The position numbers were made by a program, and so were the translations under genes. Below are positions 27,227-37,612 of a stretch of DNA of 64,000 bases, in pieces (positions within the stretch are counted from its first letter, which is position 1; every line of letters begins with the position of its first letter). This stretch comes from Paenibacillus agricola (lineage in GTDB: Bacteria; Bacillota; Bacilli; Paenibacillales; NBRC-103111). The stretch covers positions 62,001-126,000 of the forward strand of contig NZ_JAAOIW010000017.1 of assembly GCF_011440305.1 (NCBI RefSeq), written 5' to 3'. A model generated the notes under the pieces. It did not search any database. It was not told the DNA's origin and saw nothing but the letters and a program-made list of their open reading frames with translations.

Positions 27227-29692
27227 CTAAAAAGTTGCGTTTACGAGCTTATTTATCTCCTCACGTTCTTTGGGATCCTTTGCTATCAATTTATCTAGTA
27301 AGGGTTGGTCTGCTTTATTTTGTTTTTGCAGGGAGGCTAAATACCAGCGAGCCATCTGCAGATTGGCCTGATCGTCGAACTGCTCGGTTAGGTTAAACTT
27401 CAGGAAGCCTTCGGCTGCAGAATAATTAGCATTTATATAATAAATTTGACCTAATGTTAAAGCCATATTTTTGGTCAAGCCAAATGCGCGGCCTTGGCTT
27501 TGCTCCTTGGGTAAAGCTTCGAGTATTTTGGTTTTTTCTTGGATTTTGTTATAGATGGCAATACTTTGATTCCAGTATTGATCCTTCAGCGCATTGTTCT
27601 TTTCCATTCGAGCCTTATTGCCCAGATCAAAGTTAAGCGATATAGCCTTTTCATACAGCGTGATATCCCATGGAAAATTAATGATTTCCTGGTCAACAAG
27701 CTCTAAAGCTTGAGGAAATTGTTCTTTTATCATTAAAGTCTGTGCTTCTTTTTCGATTAAACTTCTATTAAAATGTTCCTTTTTTCTTGTCTGTTGAATT
27801 AAACTAACTGCTTCATTATAATATTTCTCATCTTTGGTTTGGTTGTACACTTGTAAAAGAATATCAGTTTTATATGAAACATATTCAGGATGATTGCTAT
27901 GCTTTTTAAGTGCAACATCAAGAAGAGGAAAAACTTCGTTAATGCTTTTATTATTTTGTGCTTGATTTACGGCATTTTGGAAATTACTGTTAGCATTTAA
28001 TAATTGTGAAGCATTAAAGAACATAAATAAGGAGATAACGAGTAACAGGGATGGGTAAATCCATCTATATTTCTCAATAATACCCCACTTTGAACCTAGC
28101 AATCCAATGTTGATTTTTGAAATCATAGATCCTAATGATAGGAATAATACAATTCCTAGATATACATAACTTAAATCAAAGTCGATCATACTATGAATAA
28201 GCAAAGAAATAGCAATAATGTAGAATACAAAACGGAATTCATCAGTTTGCGATTTATTCGTGATAAAGCTTCTAATGAAAATATAAAATATGGCTCCTAG
28301 CACCAATAACAAGATGGCAAACCCTATTGCACCCACTTCTACCAAATATTGAAGAAAGAAATTATGGGCTTGACGACTAACGTAAGGGTTATTTTGGTAT
28401 TTCTCATATAGAGCAGACCAAGCGCCTCCACCTGCACCTATAACAGGATAATCTTTATATAATTTGATTGCATCGGCATAGAAAGTGCCTCTTTCCAATA
28501 CGCTGTGCTGCTGGAAATTAATGTTTTCTACACGAGTTTTAATATTTTCTGGAAGAAGTTTTGTGATCCCGGTATCTTGAAATAAAAGGATAATACTGAT
28601 GGTGCCAATGATTAAAGCTGTCACCGGTATAATAAGGTTGATAAAGCGCTTTTCCTGAAATTTAATTAATTTGTTTTGAATATACCCAGCAAGAAATTTT
28701 TGAATGACAAAAGCAATTCCTGCGTTTATCAAGGAGGCAACTATAATGATTGCCCAACCTTGGAAAGAGAGTGAAGAGGTAAATTGTTTATTAATCTCAA
28801 TACCAATCGTAGTCACTTTACTTAGAACTAGCAACGAAACACCAAAAGACAATATGATGTGGATAATAAACAATAACTGTCTCTGTGGCTTTAAGAAGGG
28901 GAGAATAAATAATAACACTACTGGCAAAATAACTAAGCCACCTCTAGAAAGAGTAAGGAAGAAGGAAACAATAATTATTATTGACATAAAACTATGAATA
29001 AGAGTCATGATCCATTTTTTGGAGGTGATAACCAAATAAATCGAGCACAGCATTAGTGCAATAAGAAAAGCAGCGTAAGAGTTCGCATATTGAAATACTG
29101 AGGTTAGTCGAACTCCATTGGAATCTGTCATTATTGCATCTCTGTAGAAACTTTGACTGGTACCATCCGCAATAAACATTTTGACTAAACTGAATATTAC
29201 TTCTTTATTGCCGAACCAGTTAGCTAACCCAAATATAACGATAAAATATCCAGAGGCTATGAGCCCACCTCGAGTAATGGCAACACCCAAATCGCTTCTA
29301 CTCAAATAAATGCCAAGTAAAAAGAAAATAACGTACACCAACTGGATATAGATGATATTGACAGCGTAGTAGGAGGAAGCAGCAGATACCAACGAAATAA
29401 TAAACGTTAAGGGTATAAGCCATATTATTAAACTTAATAAATCGGAGGCATGTTTGAACCTCCAGTTGTAGAATAAGAAAATAGAAACTAAAAACAGAAT
29501 GATGGCGCCCCACAAAAAGGAGCTATAGAGCGGTCTTTCAAAGTCAAAGGTGTTGCCGTTGAATAAGGCTTTCTGGAAGGGTGCCCAAAATAAAAAGAGT
29601 GTGGTGAAGGTAGTTAATATCCAAAATAGTATAGATGATTTTGGAGACGATTCAAGATGGTTTGACGTATTATTTGCGCTTTTATAGACCAT
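27227..29692 (-). CDS. Wzy_C/O-antigen-ligase-type membrane protein with C-terminal TPR region
   Basis: An 821-residue protein. The first 560 or so residues hold about 12-14 membrane helices with a large outside loop containing GAGGGAWSALYEKYQNNP and the Wzy_C hallmark RQAHNFFLQYLVEVG. The last 250 residues are soluble and helical, with TPR-like repeats. Enzymes of this fold polymerise glycans or transfer them to lipid or protein acceptors; the Paenibacillus alvei S-layer oligosaccharyltransferase WsfB belongs to the family. Because the locus exports its chain through Wzm/Wzt, a ligase role toward an SLH protein fits better than polymerase. AAGGAG precedes the ATG. Confidence 0.82.
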   Translation of the reverse strand: MVYKSANNTSNHLESSPKSSILFWILTTFTTLFLFWAPFQKALFNGNTFDFERPLYSSFLWGAIILFLVSIFLFYNWRFKHASDLLSLIIWLIPLTFIISLVSAASSYYAVNIIYIQLVYVIFFLLGIYLSRSDLGVAITRGGLIASGYFIVIFGLANWFGNKEVIFSLVKMFIADGTSQSFYRDAIMTDSNGVRLTSVFQYANSYAAFLIALMLCSIYLVITSKKWIMTLIHSFMSIIIIVSFFLTLSRGGLVILPVVLLFILPFLKPQRQLLFIIHIILSFGVSLLVLSKVTTIGIEINKQFTSSLSFQGWAIIIVASLINAGIAFVIQKFLAGYIQNKLIKFQEKRFINLIIPVTALIIGTISIILLFQDTGITKLLPENIKTRVENINFQQHSVLERGTFYADAIKLYKDYPVIGAGGGAWSALYEKYQNNPYVSRQAHNFFLQYLVEVGAIGFAILLLVLGAIFYIFIRSFITNKSQTDEFRFVFYIIAISLLIHSMIDFDLSYVYLGIVLFLSLGSMISKINIGLLGSKWGIIEKYRWIYPSLLLVISLFMFFNASQLLNANSNFQNAVNQAQNNKSINEVFPLLDVALKKHSNHPEYVSYKTDILLQVYNQTKDEKYYNEAVSLIQQTRKKEHFNRSLIEKEAQTLMIKEQFPQALELVDQEIINFPWDITLYEKAISLNFDLGNKARMEKNNALKDQYWNQSIAIYNKIQEKTKILEALPKEQSQGRAFGLTKNMALTLGQIYYINANYSAAEGFLKFNLTEQFDDQANLQMARWYLASLQKQNKADQPLLDKLIAKDPKEREEINKLVNATF

Positions 29693-29856
29693 TTCGTATT
29701 TCTCCTTCTACATTAAAATCTATTGGTATTTTAACACAATATAGCACGCATCAAAACCAAAATCACCATCCGATAAGCTGAGAAATTTTTGCATCTAGTA
29801 TTAGGGGCTTATGTTTGGTAGAATTAAACCTGAATTAAATCGCTTAAATACCAAAT

Positions 29857-29886
29857 TTCGACAAGTTTCTTTTGATTTTATATAAT
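29857..29886 (+). promoter_or_regulatory. Probable promoter of the forward glycan operon
   Basis: TTCGAC and TATAAT with an 18-base spacer, 36 bases before the wzm start, in the divergent gap to the Wzy_C gene. Confidence 0.55.
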
Positions 29887-29921
29887 AACACAAATAATAT
29901 TGAGAATAGGTTGGTTGTGAT

Positions 29922-30731
29922 ATGTTTTTAAATCCTTTTATAATCCTGAAGAATCTATGGAGTCATAAAGAATTAATTAAAAGCTTTTCCAAACGAGAAG
30001 TCATTTCCAAATATAAAGGATCCATTCTTGGAATTATGTGGTCATTTATTACTCCATTACTTATGCTTGCCGTATATACATTTGTTTTCAGTGAAGTTTT
30101 TAATGCAAAGTGGGGTACGGGTAGTGATAGTAAAATTGAATTTGCTATCATAATTTTTTGTGGATTAATCACTTTTAGTATATTTGGTGATGTTATTAGT
30201 CGTTCTCCTTATTTGATATTAGGTAATGCCAATTATGTGAAGAAAGTTGTATTCCCTTTGGAAATACTTCCAGTGGTAGCATTGGGCTCTGCTTTAATTA
30301 ATAGTTTAATAAGTATGGGTATATTAATTGTGTGTGTTGGTATTTTCATGAATGCTATTCATTGGACTTTGATATTTATTCCACTTGTGTTGTGCCCGTT
30401 GATGTTGTTGTCTCTAGGCTTGGGTTGGCTATTATCATCATTAGGCGTCTATCTTAGGGATATTGCACAGGTAATAACGATAGCAGTACAAGCGCTGATG
30501 CTCTTAAGTCCAATATTTTATCCAGTAACTTCTATTCCTAAAGATTTGCTTTTTATATATTATTTCAATCCAGTTGGTTATGTTGTTGAGGATATGAGAA
30601 GGGTTATGATTTGGGGACAAATGCCTGATTGGAATGTTTGGGGTATAGAAATGATTATTGGACTAGTCGTTTTCTACTTAGGATATATATGGTTTCACAA
30701 AACAAAGTCAGGGTTTGCAGATGTGATCTAG
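29922..30731 (+). CDS. wzm: Polysaccharide ABC exporter permease (Wzm-like)
   Basis: A 269-residue ABC-2 permease with six helices. It opens with the cytoplasmic amphipathic segment (LWSHKELIKSFSKREVISKYKGS) followed by LGIMWSFITPLLMLAVYTFVF, the usual start of Wzm/TagG proteins. It exports lipid-linked polysaccharide together with the ATPase encoded next. The ribosome site is weak (AGGTTGG). It heads the forward glycan operon. Confidence 0.92.
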   Translation: MFLNPFIILKNLWSHKELIKSFSKREVISKYKGSILGIMWSFITPLLMLAVYTFVFSEVFNAKWGTGSDSKIEFAIIIFCGLITFSIFGDVISRSPYLILGNANYVKKVVFPLEILPVVALGSALINSLISMGILIVCVGIFMNAIHWTLIFIPLVLCPLMLLSLGLGWLLSSLGVYLRDIAQVITIAVQALMLLSPIFYPVTSIPKDLLFIYYFNPVGYVVEDMRRVMIWGQMPDWNVWGIEMIIGLVVFYLGYIWFHKTKSGFADVI

Positions 30732-30754
30732 CTTTCCAGAATGGAGGTTCTTTT

Positions 30755-32056
30755 GTGGAGAAGGTTTCAATTAGTGTTAATAACGTTAGCAAAACTTATA
30801 GAATATATAATAATCCACAGGATCGATTGATGCAGTCTATTTTTAGAGGAAATCGGCAATACTTTAAAGAGTTTAGAGCTTTGAAAAATATAACATTTGA
30901 AGTAAGAAAAGGTGAAACTGTTGGTATTATTGGAAGAAATGGATCGGGTAAGAGTACTTTACTGCAGATAATCGCGGGAACTCTCCAAGCTACGGAAGGC
31001 AATATTAATGTGAACGGGCGCGTTGCAGCTCTACTCGAATTGGGAAGTGGTTTTAATCCTGATTTCACAGGGAGAGAGAATGTTTATTTAAATGGGGCCA
31101 TACTAGGCATAAACAGAGCGGAAATGGAAAAACGATTTGACGACATTACTTCTTTTGCAGATATAGGGGATTATATTGATCAACCGGTTAAAACATATTC
31201 AAGCGGTATGTATGTAAGGCTGGCCTTTGCTGTTGCTATAAGTGTAGATCCTGATATCCTGATCGTCGATGAAGCATTGGCTGTCGGTGATGGTCGTTTT
31301 CAATTAAAATGCTTTGAACGGATTAAAACCCTAAAAGAATCAGGTACTACCATCCTATTGGTTACCCATGATTTGCAATCAATTCGACAATTCTGTGATC
31401 AATGTCTATTGTTTGACAAAGGAAAGCTTCTAGATCAAGGAACGCCTAATGATATTGTTAACAAATACACTAAAATTTTATTTTCAAGTGCTGACTCGGA
31501 ACTAACTGAACATATAGAGCCTTCTGAAGAAGCAAACAGCTTCCAAGGCGCTAATACTAATGATGAAGATCAACGAAAAACAGATGGAAAAGAATATAGA
31601 TATGGTAATGGTCAAGGAAGTATTGATAAGGTAGATATATTGGATATAACAGGACAATCCATAGAAATGTTGACAACCTGTGATGAAGTCACAATTGCTA
31701 TGGATATAACAGCAGGTAAAGAAATCGCTAAACCCATTTATGCCGTTACTATTAAATCGGTTAAAGGCTTAGAGGTTTATGGAACAAATACTTATTTTCA
31801 GAATTACCCTTTTGAAGCTCTTCAACCTAATCAAACTATTCATGTTGAATTTAAGCATCGAATGGCATTAGCTCCCGGGATCTATTTTATTTCTTTTGGT
31901 TTTGTGGAGTTATTAAAAGAAGAGATAGTTCCTCTTGATAGACGTTATGATGCCATAGAAATAAAGGTTTTGCCTCAGGGTAGCGATCGTAGCTTTGGCA
32001 TAGCTAATCTTGATTCCAGAATTACGATCAGCCACCTTGAGAAACAACAGTTATGA
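30755..32056 (+). CDS. wzt: Polysaccharide ABC exporter ATPase with C-terminal glycan-binding domain (Wzt-like)
   Basis: A 433-residue protein. Residues 1-250 form an ABC ATPase: Walker A GRNGSGKS (about 60-67), signature YSSGMYVRLAFA, Walker B ILIVDEALAVGD. Residues about 290-433 form a separate beta-sandwich of the Wzt C-terminal kind (GSIDKVDILDITGQ through PLDRRYDAIEIKV). In E. coli O8/O9a this domain recognises the capped end of the O antigen before export. GTG 30755 is chosen because GGAGG at 30743-30747 gives 7-base spacing; the open frame extends upstream but inside wzm. The methyltransferase gene overlaps its stop by ATGA. Confidence 0.92.
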   Translation: MEKVSISVNNVSKTYRIYNNPQDRLMQSIFRGNRQYFKEFRALKNITFEVRKGETVGIIGRNGSGKSTLLQIIAGTLQATEGNINVNGRVAALLELGSGFNPDFTGRENVYLNGAILGINRAEMEKRFDDITSFADIGDYIDQPVKTYSSGMYVRLAFAVAISVDPDILIVDEALAVGDGRFQLKCFERIKTLKESGTTILLVTHDLQSIRQFCDQCLLFDKGKLLDQGTPNDIVNKYTKILFSSADSELTEHIEPSEEANSFQGANTNDEDQRKTDGKEYRYGNGQGSIDKVDILDITGQSIEMLTTCDEVTIAMDITAGKEIAKPIYAVTIKSVKGLEVYGTNTYFQNYPFEALQPNQTIHVEFKHRMALAPGIYFISFGFVELLKEEIVPLDRRYDAIEIKVLPQGSDRSFGIANLDSRITISHLEKQQL

Positions 32057-33090
32057 AGGAACAAGGTGAAATGATGAACATTAGAGACATTATCTATGAC
32101 AATGGACAGGTTGACATTGAATCAGATAATTTTGTGATAGAAAGTAATTACACGGGGAAATATGCGGATTTAAGCAGTGAACATGAAGCGGAAATGGTCA
32201 CTATGATGAGCGATAGACCTTGGAAAGATGTAATTGCAGAAAGCTTTAAAGATCATTCGCCATGGCTTTATAAGATCATTACAGATACTGGTCGTTCTTT
32301 ATTTCTAGATGTACTTGATATTCCTAAAAACGGCTTGTATTTAGATGTTGGATCAGGCTGGGGTCAGGTGTGTATCCCGTTAGGGCGCTATGGTAATTCA
32401 GTAGCACTTGATTTAACCTATAACAGGCTTAATATCCTCAAAAGCATTGCTACTCAAGAATCAGTGCCATTACAATATGTTCAAGGCAATTTCTTGAGTT
32501 TTCCATTTTTGGAGGGGATTTTTGATGCTATTGTCTTCAATGGCTCATTAGAATGGATTGGTGTTGGCCGCGAAGAAGGGGCCTCGATTAGAGAGGTTCA
32601 GATAGAAGCCTTGAAGAAAGCATACCGGCTCTTGAAGCCTGGGGGAATGATCTATATTGGAATTGAAAACAGTATGGGGTTAAAATATATTCTTGGCGCG
32701 GCGGATGATCATACAGGTCTCATCCATCATACTTTTCTCGAAGAGAAGCTGGCTGAAGTTAATTTTCTTACTAAAACCGATGGCGAACAATTACCTTCTA
32801 AGACTTGGAGCCTAGAAGAATATAAAGAGATGATTGGCGAGTCGGGTCTTGAATTAGAGAAAGTTTATGGATGCTTTCCTGATTATAAGCTTATCCGACA
32901 AATGATAGACTTAAGATCTATTAATGAAGTATTGAAAAAGGGTCTGCCAGTTTTGGAACATTTGGGTACTAATGGGATATCTTTCGAGAAAAATAATGAG
33001 CTAAATGAAATTTATAAAGTGTTATCCAAAAACAAAATTGCACAAAGCTTTTGTCCATCTTATGGCTTTATTTTACGTAAAAGGAGTTAA
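32053..33090 (+). CDS. SAM-dependent methyltransferase, candidate glycan-terminating enzyme
   Basis: A 345-residue class I methyltransferase. Motif I is LYLDVGSGWGQVCIPL, followed by VALDLTYNRL (acidic residue binding the SAM ribose) and a later RLLKPGGMIYIGIEN segment. The rest has no membrane segment. ATG 32053 overlaps the wzt stop; ATG 32071 or 32074 may be used instead because AAGGA and AAGGTGAA lie before them. It sits between Wzt and a kinase-like protein only 2 bases downstream. In O9a E. coli one protein, WbdD, has both activities and caps the growing chain, so a terminal O-methylation role is inferred. Confidence 0.82.
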   Translation: MKEQGEMMNIRDIIYDNGQVDIESDNFVIESNYTGKYADLSSEHEAEMVTMMSDRPWKDVIAESFKDHSPWLYKIITDTGRSLFLDVLDIPKNGLYLDVGSGWGQVCIPLGRYGNSVALDLTYNRLNILKSIATQESVPLQYVQGNFLSFPFLEGIFDAIVFNGSLEWIGVGREEGASIREVQIEALKKAYRLLKPGGMIYIGIENSMGLKYILGAADDHTGLIHHTFLEEKLAEVNFLTKTDGEQLPSKTWSLEEYKEMIGESGLELEKVYGCFPDYKLIRQMIDLRSINEVLKKGLPVLEHLGTNGISFEKNNELNEIYKVLSKNKIAQSFCPSYGFILRKRS

Positions 33091-33092
33091 TT

Positions 33093-36000
33093 ATGGAATT
33101 AATCAAAGCACTATTGCATGTTGGGTTATGCTCAGAATCAGAAAAGGAATCTATTGTATTTAATCTCCAAATTAGTGATGGAATAAGAAATGAAAAAGCG
33201 CAGAGCTTGCGTTATTTTGTATACAAAAATACAATTCCGTTATGTTCTGTGAAAAAAATTCCGCGGTACGGTATATTTGATTTGCAATCAATTATTCAAA
33301 TGCAGAGTAGAGTTAGAGGATTCATTGGTTATACAGCACCTGAAATTTACGGGATTTATGAAACACCTACTAACATATATATTGTTGAGGAATATTTAAC
33401 TAACACTTCTACACTGTATACCTTACTTAATGGAAATTTACTCACAGAAGAAAGAGTTGTAATGATATTCGAACATTTATTTAAGGAAATTCATCAGTCT
33501 GATGAAGCAATTGATGAAAATCTTCTTTCTCAAGAAATAGATATATTTATAAATACAGCTAACAGTCTAAGCATACCAGAGATTCTGATTTCAAAACTTC
33601 AAGAACAAGTCAATGAGGATATAACTACTTTGGTTAAAAGACCAGTGTTAAGCTCAATGGACATAACTACCAAGAATATTTTAATCTCTGAAGATAATAA
33701 ATTTATGGTTGTCGATTTTGATTTAAGTCGGAAAACACATTTCTGGTGGATAGATATTTGGCGGAGTGAGTTTTTTACTCAAGGTTTACATTTGGAAAAT
33801 CTAAAAAAAGAAATATTTACTAAAGAAGTGAAATTTAGTTTTATTGACTTATTATTTTATTTAAATGAAGTGGCACTTGCTCAAAATGTACTTAGTAATA
33901 ATGAGTACGAACAAACATATAAGATATATAGAGATACCACTCTTAATTATTTTAAATCATGGATAACTGATATGGAAAATCCCGAGAAATATTTGGAGAC
34001 GATCGAATCCACGTCAATTGAATCTATTAATTTTTCAAACCCATTAAAGTCAGAACTCTTTTATTCGGATTACTTGCAATTATATTGGTCTGAAAGCCTA
34101 GAATTTTTAGAAGAAGATTCTACAAAGGTGGAGCAAAGTGAGCAAAATGATTTCTCGCAATTTATTTTTGAAGTTCCTTCAAATAGTAAATTCATTAGAT
34201 TAGACCCTCATAATAAACCTTGCTCAATAACAATTAAATCACTCCGTCTACTTATGGATGATCAAATTACCCATGAAATTAATCATGAAACTAAATTTAA
34301 TGAATTTATTTCAACTAATGGATTATATCAATTAGAAAATTTGGGGAATGATTGTTACGAAGTTGTTTCTTTAAATGATGATCCTCAGATAATAATTAAA
34401 CTCCCTGATGAATCGATCAAAACAATAAATAAGACCAATTTAAAAGTAATAATTGAAATGAAATTTATTAATGATATATCATCAGTAATTTTAAATACTT
34501 TGGAGCAAAAAGCGATCCAATCTTTATTACTAAGTGAAGAACTAAATAATACTAAAGATGAATTATTACAATTGAATCAAAATTATGCTCAGATAAACGA
34601 CACATACATCAAAGCTTTGGATAATTTGAAGGTTTTAGTAGATTCTGTGAAAACGTATGAAGAGTCTCATCAAATAAATAATATGGAAATCATTAGGCTG
34701 AGGAATGAACTTAATGAATCTATAAAAAAGGAAAACAATCAGCAAAAAGATCTCTCACAAATTAGAAATGAAATCAATATTTTGAAGAATACAAATTCTT
34801 GGAAAATTACACGACCTTTACGCACATTTGGTAAATTAGTGTATAATTTTAGGGATATTTATGATGTAATAACTCAAAAAGCTTATAATTTTAAATTGCT
34901 ACCTAAGCATGATTTATTAAAACTTTCAGAAATGGGCAGTTGGAGGAGTACGGGTAGTGACCCTCATTTTATATTAGAGGGAACTATTCCTAAGGGTTGG
35001 GTAAAGATTAAATGGACGTCATGCTCTAATGAAAATATTCCTTTGAAATTGTACTGGGATGATGGAAATGGTATGTCTGAAAATAGTAGTACAGTAATAG
35101 GAACTATAAAAACAGGAGATACACTGACCCAAACTAATTTTATTCTTTTAAATCATGCAGTTAGCAAACTTCGACTGGATCCCGGTGACATTGAATCAGA
35201 ATTTGTTCTGGAAGATATAGGGCTCTACAAATCCAGTCGATTCCATATTATTTGGAATTCTGCATTTAACTATATTAAATATCGTGGATTTTCCATTGCT
35301 ACTTTAAACCTTATGATAAAAAAAACATGGAATATATACAATAAGCAAGGCTTCAAAGGTGTTTGGAACAAAGTGAAATTTGGATTGAATCAGAATGGTT
35401 TAAACCATAATGCTGTAAATTACAATGTATGGCTGCAAGCAAACGCTGAATTATCAGATGCTAAGAGATTATCTATACTGGAAGAAATTGAGCATTTTAG
35501 CTATAAACCTTTGATATCAATTATTATGCCTGTATATAATGTTGATGAAGAATGGTTGATCAAATGTATAGAATCGGTTAGGAATCAATTGTATGTTAAC
35601 TGGGAGCTTTGTATTGCTGATGATGCATCACCAAAGCCACATGTTAGAAAGGTATTAGAGTCTTACCTAGCTCTTGATGATAGAATTAAAGTTATGTTTA
35701 GACCTCAGAATGGTCATATTTCAGAAGCATCAAATTCTGCATTAGAGTTAGTAACAGGAGAGTTTGTAGCTCTTCTTGATCATGATGACGAAATAACGAT
35801 AGATGCGTTGTATGAAAATGTCTACTTACTCAATCAGCATCCTGAGGCAGATATGATCTACAGTGATGAGGACAAAATCAGTGTGGAAGGAGAACGGCAT
35901 TCTCCATTTTTTAAACCAGATTGGTCACCAGATACAATCCTTTCCCAAATGTATGCTTGCCATCTTGGTGTATATAGAACCAAGCTTGTACGCGAAATTG

Positions 36001-37103
36001 GAGGATTTAGAAAAGGATATGAAGGAAGCCAAGACTACGATCTGGTACTACGGCTTTCAGAACACACAGATAAAATACATCATATTCCTAAAATTTTATA
36101 TCATTGGAGATCGATACCTGAATCAACTGCATCAGGGGTTGGAGCTAAGGATTATACAAAGGATGCAGGCTTCAAGGCGCTAACCGATGCAATAACGCGA
36201 AGAGAAATAAATGGGTGGGTCGAACCCTCTGATATACCTAACCTTTACATTATTCATTATGAACCGGTTAACGAGCCAAAGATTTCTATTATCATACCTA
36301 CCAGAAATATGGCAGCGATGTTAGATCAATGTTTAAGCTCAATATACGAGAAAACAGTCTACAGAAATTTCGAAATAATTATTATAGATAATGGCAGCAA
36401 TGAACAAGCAACGTTTGATATATTCAAAAAGTGGGAGCAAAATGAACCTGACAAGTTTAAAGTGTTACACTTAGATATCCCATTTAATTATTCCAAGTTG
36501 AATAACGAAGCAGTTAAAGTAGCGCAAGGGGAATTAATATTACTATTAAATAATGATATCGAAGTGATTACACCGAATTGGCTTAATGAAATGGCAGGAC
36601 AAGCAATTAGATCTAATATTGGAGCTGTTGGTGCCAATTTATTATACCCTGATAACACTATTCAGCATGCCGGAATAATTCTCGGGATTGGTGGGATCGC
36701 TGGTCATAGCCACAAATACTTTGATATTAAGAATCCAGGGTATTTCTCCAGACTTAGAATGATTACCAATTACTCAGCTGTAACCGCGGCTTGTCTAATG
36801 CTTAGAAGAGAGATTTATGAAGAAGTAGGAGGATTAGACGAATCTCTTACTGTTGCATTTAATGATGTTGACTTTTGTCTTAAAATAAGAGAAAAGGGAT
36901 ATAACATTGTATGGTTACCACAGGTGCAATTATATCATTACGAATCGAAAAGTCGCGGGCAAGAGGATACCTCAGAAAAACAAGAAAGATTTAAAAGTGA
37001 AATTGAATTTATGCAAAAAAGATGGGGAGAACGCCTCACGACAGATCCTTATTACAATCCCAATCTTACTTTGCAGCATGAAGACTTTAGTTTGAAACTA
37101 TAA
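33093..37103 (+). CDS. Kinase-like domain, coiled coil and two GT2 glycosyltransferase domains fused in one protein
   Basis: A 1336-residue protein. Residues about 50-260 look like an aminoglycoside-phosphotransferase-type kinase: catalytic-loop SSMDITTKNIL (Asp190, Asn195) and metal-binding VVDFDLS (Asp208). A 100-residue coiled coil follows (about 470-566), ending in NSWKITRPLR, a motif common before GT domains. Residues about 600-720 form a beta-rich domain (SEFVLEDIGLYKSS). GT2 domain 1 begins near 806 (PLISIIMPVYN, LLDHDDE, YSDEDK) and domain 2 near 1062 (PKISIIIPTRN, LLNNDIE). It probably extends and phosphorylates the exported chain. Strongly AT-rich. Individual domains are clear; the joint function is inference. 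Confidence 0.85.
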   Translation: MELIKALLHVGLCSESEKESIVFNLQISDGIRNEKAQSLRYFVYKNTIPLCSVKKIPRYGIFDLQSIIQMQSRVRGFIGYTAPEIYGIYETPTNIYIVEEYLTNTSTLYTLLNGNLLTEERVVMIFEHLFKEIHQSDEAIDENLLSQEIDIFINTANSLSIPEILISKLQEQVNEDITTLVKRPVLSSMDITTKNILISEDNKFMVVDFDLSRKTHFWWIDIWRSEFFTQGLHLENLKKEIFTKEVKFSFIDLLFYLNEVALAQNVLSNNEYEQTYKIYRDTTLNYFKSWITDMENPEKYLETIESTSIESINFSNPLKSELFYSDYLQLYWSESLEFLEEDSTKVEQSEQNDFSQFIFEVPSNSKFIRLDPHNKPCSITIKSLRLLMDDQITHEINHETKFNEFISTNGLYQLENLGNDCYEVVSLNDDPQIIIKLPDESIKTINKTNLKVIIEMKFINDISSVILNTLEQKAIQSLLLSEELNNTKDELLQLNQNYAQINDTYIKALDNLKVLVDSVKTYEESHQINNMEIIRLRNELNESIKKENNQQKDLSQIRNEINILKNTNSWKITRPLRTFGKLVYNFRDIYDVITQKAYNFKLLPKHDLLKLSEMGSWRSTGSDPHFILEGTIPKGWVKIKWTSCSNENIPLKLYWDDGNGMSENSSTVIGTIKTGDTLTQTNFILLNHAVSKLRLDPGDIESEFVLEDIGLYKSSRFHIIWNSAFNYIKYRGFSIATLNLMIKKTWNIYNKQGFKGVWNKVKFGLNQNGLNHNAVNYNVWLQANAELSDAKRLSILEEIEHFSYKPLISIIMPVYNVDEEWLIKCIESVRNQLYVNWELCIADDASPKPHVRKVLESYLALDDRIKVMFRPQNGHISEASNSALELVTGEFVALLDHDDEITIDALYENVYLLNQHPEADMIYSDEDKISVEGERHSPFFKPDWSPDTILSQMYACHLGVYRTKLVREIGGFRKGYEGSQDYDLVLRLSEHTDKIHHIPKILYHWRSIPESTASGVGAKDYTKDAGFKALTDAITRREINGWVEPSDIPNLYIIHYEPVNEPKISIIIPTRNMAAMLDQCLSSIYEKTVYRNFEIIIIDNGSNEQATFDIFKKWEQNEPDKFKVLHLDIPFNYSKLNNEAVKVAQGELILLLNNDIEVITPNWLNEMAGQAIRSNIGAVGANLLYPDNTIQHAGIILGIGGIAGHSHKYFDIKNPGYFSRLRMITNYSAVTAACLMLRREIYEEVGGLDESLTVAFNDVDFCLKIREKGYNIVWLPQVQLYHYESKSRGQEDTSEKQERFKSEIEFMQKRWGERLTTDPYYNPNLTLQHEDFSLKL

Positions 37104-37612
37104 AGAATATCAATGATGAAAATTGGTTTGTGTAAATAGTTGACATTTATTGCTCTCATCATATTTAAAAGAGGTCTCGTTTAACGTCGATTTCGGTTTA
37201 ATTCACCCATTTGTCTTAAAAATATTAAATGTTAAATACGGATACGTCCATTGGGGCTTAGAGCTTGAAAAGAATGGAGTAGCCGGTACAAGTTGCAAGC
37301 TATGGGGGATTGCCGTAATTCGTACTAACTGCAAAGGACTTCGAATTAAAGAACGGGAGATGAAGACGTAAACTTGTGAATTTTAGTGAAAATCACAAGT
37401 TACTTTTCCTGCAAAAAAGTCCATCCACGGGAACATCGTCCAAGCGAAGCCATGAGAATGTCTTAGAAGGAGTGTAATCAAACATGAGATATTTAGGATA
37501 AGCCAATAGAAAGGCATGAACAATTACAGTGATTAAGAATAATCGCGATACTCCGGGGAGCCAGTCAACCTCGGCAGTTGCCGAGAGGCTATTTTATTAT
37601 TCGGAGGTTTAT
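37104..37612 (+). other. Gap with two hairpins between the fused glycosyltransferase and the next membrane protein
   Basis: No supported gene. Two stem-loops stand out: AACTTGTGA...TCACAAGTT (37371-37401), followed by a short T-rich tract, and CTCGGCA-GT-TGCCGAG (37570-37585), followed by AGGCTATTTTATTATT. Either may end transcription or act as an attenuator in the leader of the next gene. Base composition in 37240-37500 is richer in G and C than the flanking genes, suggesting a leftover of another insertion. Confidence 0.45.

Noticed and set aside
37150-37371. 73-codon frame between the fused glycosyltransferase and the GT-C-like gene
   Set aside because: No ribosome site, no recognisable motif, and it ends at a hairpin; not supported as a gene.
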